Below, piece by piece: positions 15,845 through 21,389 of a DNA stretch of 21,389 nt (position 1 is its first letter; every line of letters begins with the position of its first letter). The translations under genes were made by a program, and so were the position numbers. The notes beneath the pieces were generated by a model. That model worked only from the letters and a program-made list of their open reading frames with translations, was not told the DNA's origin and did no database searches. The DNA lies in assembly GCA_017383785.1 (NCBI GenBank), contig JAFNVD010000143.1, forward strand, positions 1 to 21,389, in the 5' to 3' direction. This DNA comes from Peptococcaceae bacterium (GTDB lineage Bacteria > Bacillota > Peptococcia > Peptococcales > Peptococcaceae).

Positions 15845-16321
15845 ATGATAAAAATTATTACCAAAACGCCGCAGGAATTAGAGTATCTGGGCAGTCGTAT
15901 GGCACAGTTGGTACAGCCCGGTGACTTTCTGGCACTGGATGGCGATCTGGGTGCAGGAAAAACACTGTTTACCCAAGGTATGGCGCAAGGATTAGAAATT
16001 ACAGAAGATATCAATAGCCCGACATTTACCATTATTCATGAATACGAAAGCGGCAGATTGCCGTTGTATCATATGGATGTATATCGTCTAAAACATCCCG
16101 ATGAAATGTATGATTTAGGCTATGAAGAATATTTTTATGGCGAAGGTGTGACTGTGGTAGAGTGGGCACAAATTATTGAGCCGCTTTTGCCCGATGAATA
16201 TTTAGGTATGGAAATTGCTGTGGTGCCGGAAGGCAGAGAAGTGCGGTTTATGCCCCATGGCAGTCGTTATGAACAATTAATAGAGGAGCTGACAGGCTGT
16301 GATTATTCTAAGTATCGATAG
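15845..16321 (+). CDS. tsaE: tRNA threonylcarbamoyladenosine biosynthesis ATPase TsaE
   Basis: TsaE is the P-loop ATPase that works with TsaB and TsaD to place threonylcarbamoyl on A37 of ANN-decoding tRNAs (t6A). The 158-residue protein has Walker A GDLGAGKT at 33-40. SPTFTIIHEY follows, then LYHMDVYRL, both family signatures, and VEWAQ lies in the C-terminal half. I start it at the ATG at 15845, which follows AAGGGGG by about nine bases; an open frame extends twelve codons further up without a ribosome binding site. Its end overlaps tsaB by 23 bases. It is the first gene of a translationally interlocked tsaE-tsaB-rimI-tsaD run. Confidence 0.95.
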   Translation: MIKIITKTPQELEYLGSRMAQLVQPGDFLALDGDLGAGKTLFTQGMAQGLEITEDINSPTFTIIHEYESGRLPLYHMDVYRLKHPDEMYDLGYEEYFYGEGVTVVEWAQIIEPLLPDEYLGMEIAVVPEGREVRFMPHGSRYEQLIEELTGCDYSKYR

Positions 16322-17012
16322 TTCTACTCCTGTAGCAGGGATTGCTGTATCCGACGGCAAAAAACTGCTTGGAGAAGTTATGATAAATACACAAAATACC
16401 CATTCCGAAAAATTGATGCCTATGGTGGCACAGCTGTTGCATGATTTGCAAATGAGTATTCAGCAGATTGATGCTGTGGCCATTACTTGCGGGCCCGGTT
16501 CTTTTACAGGGCTGCGTATCGGCATGGCGACTGCAAAAGGCATTGTACAAGGAGGCAATAAAAAACTGATTGCCATTCCTACTTTAGATACACTGGCGCA
16601 GAATTTAAACCATTATCCGGGGATTATTTGCCCAATCATGAATGCACAGAAAAAACAGGTATATACTGCAATTTATAAAAGCACAGAAACCGGTATGGAA
16701 CGTTTGAGTGACTATCAGGCCATTGAGGCAGAAACACTGGCAGAGCAGCTTCTCGCATTAGGTGAAACCGTGTGGTTTACCGGCGATGGTGTAGATGCAT
16801 TTGCGGATGTGTTCCGTGCCAAATTGGGGGCACAGTGTCGTTTGGCTGATGGCAATACAGTATTGCCTCGGGCAGGGGCTCTGGCAATGCTGGCGGCAGA
16901 ACGTGCCGAACAGGAACAATTTGATGATTTGTATCAGGCAGAACTGATTTATATTCGAAAATCGGAGGCGGAAGTGCAATGGGAAGCACGGAATCAGCAA
17001 ACACAAGCTTAA
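16299..17012 (+). CDS. tsaB: tRNA threonylcarbamoyladenosine biosynthesis protein TsaB
   Basis: TsaB is the inactive ASKHA-fold partner that dimerises with the catalytic TsaD in t6A synthesis. The 237-residue protein opens with MIILSIDSSTPVAGIAV, the phosphate-1-like loop of the family. It carries CGPGSFTGLRIG at 64-75 and the ATAKGI that follows. The start is a GTG at 16299 inside the end of tsaE; GAGGAG at about 16283-16288 supports it and no in-frame ATG would fit. It overlaps rimI by 34 bases. The C-terminal tail ends in the RKSEAEVQWE block usual in this branch. Confidence 0.94.
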   Translation: MIILSIDSSTPVAGIAVSDGKKLLGEVMINTQNTHSEKLMPMVAQLLHDLQMSIQQIDAVAITCGPGSFTGLRIGMATAKGIVQGGNKKLIAIPTLDTLAQNLNHYPGIICPIMNAQKKQVYTAIYKSTETGMERLSDYQAIEAETLAEQLLALGETVWFTGDGVDAFADVFRAKLGAQCRLADGNTVLPRAGALAMLAAERAEQEQFDDLYQAELIYIRKSEAEVQWEARNQQTQA

Positions 17013-17548
17013 CACAGTGTATGCGTGTGTGCAGCGAAGCAGAAAACCGTATCGCCGATAAAGTGTACGTATGCATGATGGAACCAAAGCATGCAGCAAG
17101 TGTAGCAGCTCTGGAACGTCTTTGCTTTAGCGTGCCTTGGAGTGAACAGGCTTTTTTGGATGAACTGCAGAAAAACCCAACGGCCCGTTACTTCGTACTG
17201 CTTGATAAAGACAACCCGACACAAGTAATAGCCTACGGAGGCTACTGGAAAATCTTTGACGAAGGGCATATTACCAATATTGCAGTACATCCTGACTGGC
17301 GCAATCAAAAGGCGGCTACCTATCTGCTGTGTCAGATGATGCAGTTTGCCCGTGTGGATGGTATATATGATATGACATTGGAAGTGCGTACGTCGAATAT
17401 GCCGGCGCAGGCTGTATATAGCAAATTGGGCTTCCGAAATGAAGGCATACGCAAAAATTATTATGAAGATACCGGAGAAGATGCCATCATCATGTGGTAT
17501 CGCCCGGAACGAGAAGAAGTAGAAGAAAAACAGGAGGAAACGCTATGA
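16979..17548 (+). CDS. rimI: Ribosomal protein S18 alanine N-acetyltransferase RimI
   Basis: A GNAT-fold acetyltransferase that in E. coli acetylates the N-terminal alanine of ribosomal protein S18; it commonly sits between tsaB and tsaD. Of 189 residues, the GNAT core runs from about 30 to 180, with HITNIAVHPDWRNQKAA at 97-113 forming the acetyl-CoA loop and PAQAVYSKLGF the later motif B. The usual first glycine of the Q-x-x-G-x-G/A loop is lysine here. The ATG at 16979 follows GGAGG and adds some 28 residues before the conserved domain. Internal ATGs at 17021 and 17075 are shorter alternatives without better signals. It overlaps tsaB by 34 bases and tsaD by ATGA. The C-terminus is Glu-rich. 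Confidence 0.88.
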   Translation: MGSTESANTSLTQCMRVCSEAENRIADKVYVCMMEPKHAASVAALERLCFSVPWSEQAFLDELQKNPTARYFVLLDKDNPTQVIAYGGYWKIFDEGHITNIAVHPDWRNQKAATYLLCQMMQFARVDGIYDMTLEVRTSNMPAQAVYSKLGFRNEGIRKNYYEDTGEDAIIMWYRPEREEVEEKQEETL

Positions 17549-18609
17549 CAGAAGTGATAACTGCAGCAGAACAAGATACCATCATTCTTGCGATTGAGTC
17601 CAGTTGTGATGAGACAGCAGTGGCAATTATTAAAAATGGTCATGAAATTCTGGCAAATGTGGTTTCCACACAAATAGAAATTCATCGCAGATATGGCGGA
17701 GTTGTACCGGAAATTGCATCTCGCAAACATTTGGAACTGATCAATGCAGTGGTACAAGAAGCACTGGATCAAGCCAATATGGTATTGGATGATGTAACCC
17801 ATATTGCAGTAACCTATGGCCCCGGGCTGGTAGGCGCACTGTTGGTAGGGGTAGCCACAGCAAAAGCATTGGCCTTTGCTTCCGGCAAACCGCTGATTGG
17901 TGTACACCATATCGAAGGGCATATTTGTGCCAACTTTTTAGTAAAACAAGATTTTCAGTTCCCATTGGTATGCCTGGTGGTATCCGGTGGGCATACCAAC
18001 ATTATCAAAATTACAGACCATGGACAGTATCTGTTGTTGGGTCAGACCAAAGACGATGCTGCAGGCGAAGCTTACGACAAAATCGCTCGTGCCATCGGGT
18101 TGCCGTATCCGGGCGGTCCTCACATTGAGCAGCTATCCCGTGAAGGCAATGCAAATGCAATTGAATTGCCTCGTGCATGGATGGGTGATGACAGCTATGA
18201 TTTCAGTTTTAGCGGCTTGAAATCTGCTGTGCTGAATTATATCAATAAAGCCAAAATGAAAGGCGAAGAAATCAATCCTGCCGATGTTGCGGCCAGCTTC
18301 CAGCAGGCAGTACTGGATGTACTGGTGCAAAAAACAGTACGTGCAGCAGTAGAAAATGGCGTAAGCAATATTTTATTGGCAGGCGGCGTTGCAGCCAACG
18401 GCACATTGCGTGATCAGCTGCAGACAGCGGCAAATGCACACAATATTCAGGTACATTATCCACCGGTACACTTCTGCACCGACAATGCAGCCATGATTGG
18501 GGCAGCAGCCCATTACAAAGCAGTAAAAGGCGATTATGCAGATTTAACACTGAATGCTGTACCAAATCTTTCTTTTGAAAAATTATTGATTGAGCGTGGA
18601 CAGGCATAA
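17545..18609 (+). CDS. tsaD: tRNA N6-adenosine threonylcarbamoyltransferase TsaD
   Basis: TsaD is the catalytic subunit that transfers the threonylcarbamoyl group to A37 of tRNA, using metal bound by a HxxxH motif. The protein has 354 residues. AIESSCDETAVAII lies near the N-terminus, GGVVPEIASR follows, HHIEGH at 121-126 supplies H122 and H126, VSGGHT is in the middle and LAGGVAANGTLR near the end. I start at the ATG at 17545, preceded by AGGAGG and overlapping the rimI stop as ATGA. The open frame extends 17 codons further up inside rimI but without a ribosome binding site. The substrates made available here are relevant to the CAU and other ANN-reading tRNAs. Confidence 0.96.
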   Translation: MTEVITAAEQDTIILAIESSCDETAVAIIKNGHEILANVVSTQIEIHRRYGGVVPEIASRKHLELINAVVQEALDQANMVLDDVTHIAVTYGPGLVGALLVGVATAKALAFASGKPLIGVHHIEGHICANFLVKQDFQFPLVCLVVSGGHTNIIKITDHGQYLLLGQTKDDAAGEAYDKIARAIGLPYPGGPHIEQLSREGNANAIELPRAWMGDDSYDFSFSGLKSAVLNYINKAKMKGEEINPADVAASFQQAVLDVLVQKTVRAAVENGVSNILLAGGVAANGTLRDQLQTAANAHNIQVHYPPVHFCTDNAAMIGAAAHYKAVKGDYADLTLNAVPNLSFEKLLIERGQA

Positions 18610-18621
18610 GGAGTGAGCACC

Positions 18622-19431
18622 ATGATTTTAGCAGATTGTCACGTACACTCCGCATTTTCTGATGATTGTGAAACTCCTGTGGAGCAAATGATCGAGACAG
18701 CCATTGCACAAGGGAAAAAATATTTTTACCTCACAGACCATCAGGATTTTGATTATCCGGTGATGGACGATGGTGTTACATTTCAATTGGCCCAAGAGCC
18801 TTATGTACGCCGTATGGAAGAGCTGAAATATCAATACAAAGATAAAATAGATATCCGTATCGGTGTAGAATTGGGTTTGATGGCACATATCAAAGACAAA
18901 ACGGAAGCCTATGCCAAAGCCTATGACTATGATTTTATCATTGGCTCCAGCCACATGGTAAATGGCGTGGATCCATATTATCCTGCTTATTATGCAGATA
19001 AAAATGAGTATCAGGCATATGAACAGTATTTTTTGTCTATCTTAGATAATGTAAAAGCCTATGATTGCTATCATGTCTATGGGCATTTGGATTATATTAT
19101 GCGCTATGTGCCAAATCAGACAAAACCGTATGACCCAATGGCATATGGCGATATTTTCCGAGAAATATTGAAAACCATCATTGACAATGGCAAAGGGATA
19201 GAAGTAAATACCGGTAGCCTGTATAAAGGATTTGATTTTCCTCATCCACATGCGGCAATCTTAAAACTGTACAAAGATTTGGGTGGTGAACTCATTACCA
19301 TCGGCAGTGATGCTCATAAACCACAGCATTATGGATATGGATTTGACCGGGCAGAAGCTGTATTAAGACAATGTGGATTTGATAGTTATACCGTATTTGT
19401 CGGTGGGAAACCACAACAATTGAAATTCTAA
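18622..19431 (+). CDS. PHP-domain histidinol-phosphatase family protein
   Basis: A 269-residue metal-dependent phosphatase of the PHP superfamily, closest in layout to the HisJ/HisK-type histidinol-phosphatase family. Likely metal ligands are H7 and H9 (DCHVHSAFSDD), D39-H40 (TDHQD), E83 (GVELG), H111 (GSSHMVNG), H155 (YGHLDY), and D230 with H232 (GSDAHKP). The start is the ATG at 18622. AAGGAG overlaps the tsaD stop and lies eight bases ahead, so the gene is coupled to the t6A operon. No other histidine-biosynthesis gene is present, so the real substrate may be histidinol phosphate or another phosphate ester; PHP enzymes of this group are often placed by homology only. Confidence 0.87.
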   Translation: MILADCHVHSAFSDDCETPVEQMIETAIAQGKKYFYLTDHQDFDYPVMDDGVTFQLAQEPYVRRMEELKYQYKDKIDIRIGVELGLMAHIKDKTEAYAKAYDYDFIIGSSHMVNGVDPYYPAYYADKNEYQAYEQYFLSILDNVKAYDCYHVYGHLDYIMRYVPNQTKPYDPMAYGDIFREILKTIIDNGKGIEVNTGSLYKGFDFPHPHAAILKLYKDLGGELITIGSDAHKPQHYGYGFDRAEAVLRQCGFDSYTVFVGGKPQQLKF

Positions 19432-19475
19432 AATAGTTTACGCAAACGGGTTTTGCTATAGAGGTGATAGATAGA

Positions 19476-20042
19476 ATGGAACAGATTACAAAAGAGGCAT
19501 GGCTCAATGCGTTATTGCCAATTCATAACGGAGGCCGATTGAATCAGCTCTTGAGCGTGATGACCGGAGGCAATATTCAGTATATCGAATGGCTGATGAA
19601 CATGGGCTTAGAAACCATGCAGGCAGCAGAGCAGGCAGAAACCATGCAGCAGGTATTGGCCAATGCACAGGTAGACAGCCAGTTTGTAGTGCCGGCATTG
19701 CCATGGCAGGGTGCAGGGATTCTGCATACCGCTGAAGGCGAAACAGGCTTGATGGTAATTTCCGCATATGCAGCATTAGAAGACTTTCATCAAGAAGAAT
19801 TGCAGGTTAAATTACAATGGCTGCAGCAAATGCAACATTTAAACAACTTCCCTGTACGCATGCTGCTCTTGGCATTTAGCAAAGTGCCCGATGTAGAGTA
19901 CGAACAGCCGGGCATGCTGGATACATGGCAGTGGGAAGAACTCTTAGAAACAGGTATGCATATGGCCATTGGCCAGCAGGCCGATTTGGCAGAAGTAATG
20001 ATTTTACCAATGGTGGCTTATCCGGCATGGCTGGAACAGTAA
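19476..20042 (+). CDS. Hypothetical protein at the end of the t6A operon
   Basis: I do not recognise this 188-residue protein. GAGGTGAT at 19461-19468 with seven bases of spacing supports the ATG at 19476; a GTG at 19464 would fall inside that ribosome binding site. The sequence is rich in Met, Gln, Leu and Trp and low in Lys and Arg, so it is acidic. No signal peptide, cysteine cluster or long membrane segment is seen. Residues about 1-60 (GGRLNQLLSVMTGGNIQYIE) look helical; the middle (FVVPALPWQGAGILHTAEG, then GLMVISAYAALEDFH) looks like beta strands; a helix rich in Gln and Leu follows. It begins 44 bases after the phosphatase gene and is probably co-transcribed. Codon use matches its neighbours, arguing for a resident gene. 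It may be lineage-specific. Confidence 0.8.
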   Translation: MEQITKEAWLNALLPIHNGGRLNQLLSVMTGGNIQYIEWLMNMGLETMQAAEQAETMQQVLANAQVDSQFVVPALPWQGAGILHTAEGETGLMVISAYAALEDFHQEELQVKLQWLQQMQHLNNFPVRMLLLAFSKVPDVEYEQPGMLDTWQWEELLETGMHMAIGQQADLAEVMILPMVAYPAWLEQ

Positions 20043-20065
20043 AATAGAAGAATCTATATTTGAGA

Positions 20066-20208
20066 AAGGCAGCAAAACTTTTCTGCGGCGTCGACATTGA
20101 CATGAACCAATTCGCAGATTGTACGGAACGTGGTGCACAAAGTGCAACAAAGTTGTACAATCAAGAATTTGTACATGGAACGAGGGGAGCAGAAATTTTT
20201 GCTGCCTT
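20066..20208 (+). repeat. Dispersed nested-palindrome repeat, copy 2
   Basis: A second copy of the element at 9944-10130, in opposite orientation and 43 bases shorter in the core. The shared core runs 20080-20195 (TTTCTGCGGCGT ... GGGGAGCAGAAA). Outside the core, AAGGCAGCAAAA (20066-20077) pairs perfectly with TTTTGCTGCCTT (20197-20208), a stem whose sequence is unrelated to the outer stem of copy 1. Inside nest GATTGTAC/GTACAATC (20117-20124, 20155-20162) and TGCAC-AAA-GTGCA (20134-20146). It fills the gap between two convergent genes, ending nine bases from the stop of the lipid kinase gene, so it may also act as their common terminator. Confidence 0.85.
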
Positions 20209-20216
20209 ATATATAT

Positions 20217-21164
20217 TTATATATTTTTCAATTTTGCATCTTTAGGTACAATCAGCTGCAATGCATTTGGCAGCATTTCTACATCTATGTCGTCGATTTG
20301 CACGATATCTCCGTCGTACGCTACGTATACAGGTACGTCGCTGGTAATGTGCAGCCGGCGGCATTTTTTGTATTCTGCCACTTCCATGATTGCTTTGTTA
20401 TCCAGATAGGTGCCTTTCTGGAAGGAGCCGATAAATCGTGCGATTTGTAACAAGTTTAGTTTATGCACCATACATACATCAATAAGTCCATCCTGAATGG
20501 AGGCCAATGGAGCACCTTTGAATGACCCGCCGTATACCTGACTGTTGGCGATAGCGGTAAACAGGAAGGAATCCCGGATTGGCTCTTCATCTTCAATTTG
20601 TATGGTGAGCGGATAGCTCATCTGGTGTGTCAGACAATACACAATAGAAAGAATATAAGCCAGTTTGCCCGATACAAAAGGCAGGCGTTTAAAGCGACTC
20701 ATATTGTAAGCCACATCGGCATCAAAGCCTACGTTGCATGCATTGGAAATGAGTTTATCATTGCAGCGAATCAAATCCACAGACTGGATTTCACCATTGA
20801 TTTGCGCCTCTATATCAAACAAGATTTTGCTATCATCGGCTACAATATTTTTGGCAAAGTCATTGCCGCTGCCGCATGGGATAATCCCTACAGGGATACG
20901 GCCTTTGGCACCGTTTACCACTTCAAAAAAGGTGCCGTCACCGCCACAAGCAAAGGCAATAATCTGTTTTTGCTCTGCCACAGCCTGTGTAGCCAGTGTA
21001 TCTACATAGCGTTCGCCATCGCCTACACCGGTGGTGGCATAAATATGATAGGTGCCTGCCGGTAATGTTGCTCGAATCTGACGAATCAGTTCCTTTTGCG
21101 CAGTGCCCTTGCCGGCAGCAGGATTGATAATAAAATAATAATCACGTAAAGAATTGGTTTCCAT
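20217..21164 (-). CDS. YegS/DagK-type diacylglycerol (lipid) kinase
   Basis: A 315-residue lipid kinase of the diacylglycerol kinase catalytic family (YegS/DagK/BmrU), which phosphorylates diacylglycerol or a related lipid on the inner face of the membrane and returns it to phospholipid synthesis. Visible motifs are INPAAGKG at 13-20, the nucleotide-binding GGDGTFFEV at 74-82 and PCGSGNDFAK at 96-105; the C-terminal half has NVGFDADVAYNMSR and the GLIDVCMV block. On the minus strand GAGGAG lies seven bases before the ATG. A TTGCAT-17-TATGAT promoter (21238 to 21210) lies upstream. It converges on the t6A operon, with repeat copy 2 between them. The precise lipid substrate cannot be fixed from sequence. 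Confidence 0.92.
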   Translation of the reverse strand: METNSLRDYYFIINPAAGKGTAQKELIRQIRATLPAGTYHIYATTGVGDGERYVDTLATQAVAEQKQIIAFACGGDGTFFEVVNGAKGRIPVGIIPCGSGNDFAKNIVADDSKILFDIEAQINGEIQSVDLIRCNDKLISNACNVGFDADVAYNMSRFKRLPFVSGKLAYILSIVYCLTHQMSYPLTIQIEDEEPIRDSFLFTAIANSQVYGGSFKGAPLASIQDGLIDVCMVHKLNLLQIARFIGSFQKGTYLDNKAIMEVAEYKKCRRLHITSDVPVYVAYDGDIVQIDDIDVEMLPNALQLIVPKDAKLKNI

Positions 21165-21209
21165 GATATACTCCTCACAATCATTGTGTTACACTTTTCT
21201 TTCTATATC

Positions 21210-21238
21210 ATCATACAGGAATGTAGAGGCAGATGCAA
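21210..21238 (-). promoter_or_regulatory. Promoter of the lipid kinase gene
   Basis: On the minus strand TTGCAT (21238-21233) and TATGAT (21215-21210) lie 17 bases apart. The start should be near 21204, leaving a leader of about 40 bases. Confidence 0.6.
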
Positions 21239-21297
21239 GGAAAATATCATAAAGCAAACTCATATAAAAATAATCATAAGATTTCTAAAAATAGTTA

Positions 21298-21326
21298 TTG
21301 ACAAAATGAGTTAGCCATTGTAAACT
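21298..21326 (+). promoter_or_regulatory. Promoter reading out of the right edge
   Basis: TTGACA at 21298-21303 and TAAACT at 21321-21326 lie 17 bases apart, pointing right. The gene it drives is beyond the window. The region 21165-21389 otherwise holds no open frame that I would call. Confidence 0.6.
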
Positions 21327-21362
21327 ATAGCCATAGTAAAATATGGTAAGTGATTGCTAACT
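21309..21362. promoter_or_regulatory. Inverted repeats flanking the right-edge promoter start
   Basis: AGTTAGC (21309-21315) and GCTAACT (21356-21362) are perfect inverted repeats, one inside the spacer and one past the predicted start. CCATA/TATGG lies between them. This arrangement could form a leader structure or hold two half-sites of a regulator. Confidence 0.35.
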
Positions 21363-21389
21363 TGACGACGTTAACAAGCAAACATTAAC

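Noticed and set aside
17261..17330. Lys in place of the first Gly of the RimI acetyl-CoA loop, as a possible loss of function
   Set aside because: GNAT proteins tolerate variation at this place, and the rest of the domain looks intact, so inactivation cannot be claimed.
17494..17544. Seventeen-codon N-terminal extension of TsaD
   Set aside because: Without a ribosome binding site and Arg-rich in a way unlike TsaD; AGGAGG marks the ATG at 17545.
20060..20245. Open frame across repeat copy 2 (includes MNQFADCTERGAQSATKLYNQ), with a similar peptide in copy 1
   Set aside because: The peptides look alike because the DNA repeat is shared. Copy 1 stops soon after LYKQ, there is no ribosome binding site, and other frames of the repeat are equally similar between copies.
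20119..20409. Frame with WCTKCNK resembling a zinc-ribbon, also present on the minus strand near 9852-10034
   Set aside because: It is another frame of the same palindromic repeat and runs on antisense to the lipid kinase gene; the cysteines come from the repeat sequence rather than from a protein family.
1..21389. CRISPR arrays, prophage, toxin-antitoxin or defence genes
   Set aside because: No direct-repeat array, integrase, transposase or recognisable defence domain was found on either strand.

Overview
The window is a compact stretch of bacterial chromosome made almost entirely of housekeeping genes. Gene order (smc-ftsY, dnaG-rpoD, tsaE-tsaB-rimI-tsaD), strong GGAGG/GGTGAT ribosome binding sites, moderate-to-low GC, tRNA genes without encoded CCA, and a YajQ protein together point to a Bacillota member. 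Negativicutes (diderm Firmicutes of the Veillonella/Megasphaera type) is my best guess, but this is inference from gene content, not a taxonomic proof.

Layout. 1-5744: the 3' part of smc, then ftsY and an S-adenosylhomocysteine/methylthioadenosine deaminase, in one tightly packed transcript ended by a hairpin near 5801. 5955-7592: an alpha/beta hydrolase and a DUF554 membrane protein, each with its own transcription signals. 7614-7997: a tRNA-Arg(CCU) on the minus strand, a decayed PhoU C-terminal fragment with its old terminator, and a strong promoter carrying an 18-bp perfect palindrome at its predicted start point. 7998-9926: asnS and yajQ. 9944-10130: copy 1 of a dispersed, nested-palindrome repeat. 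10189-12033: a CcpN-type HTH-CBS regulator and a dGTPase-like HD hydrolase. 12181-15263: dnaG and rpoD overlapping by ATGA, followed by a strong terminator. 15362-15714: a consensus promoter driving three tRNAs (CAU, probably the lysidine tRNA-Ile2; Glu-UUC; Val-UAC) and a terminator. 15845-20042: the t6A operon tsaE-tsaB-rimI-tsaD with overlapping genes, then a PHP-type histidinol phosphatase and an unrecognised 188-residue protein. 20066-20208: copy 2 of the repeat, in opposite orientation. 20217-21164: a minus-strand YegS/DagK-type lipid kinase. 21165-21389: divergent promoters, the right-hand one reading out of the window.

The genes serve chromosome organisation (SMC), membrane protein targeting (FtsY), replication and transcription initiation (DnaG, RpoD), translation fidelity (AsnRS, tRNAs, the t6A enzymes, RimI), and nucleotide or methyl-cycle housekeeping (MtaD, dGTPase).

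I see no defence island, phage or biosynthetic cluster. The most unusual signals are: (1) FtsY carries a long acidic extension at its C-terminus, ending in a basic-aromatic tip like the N-terminal membrane tip of proteobacterial FtsY; (2) a pair of dispersed ~140-190-bp repeats with nested palindromes, whose inner closing stem is shared while the outer stem differs in sequence but still pairs in each copy; (3) the palindromic operator-like site on the asnS promoter; (4) the PhoU relic.
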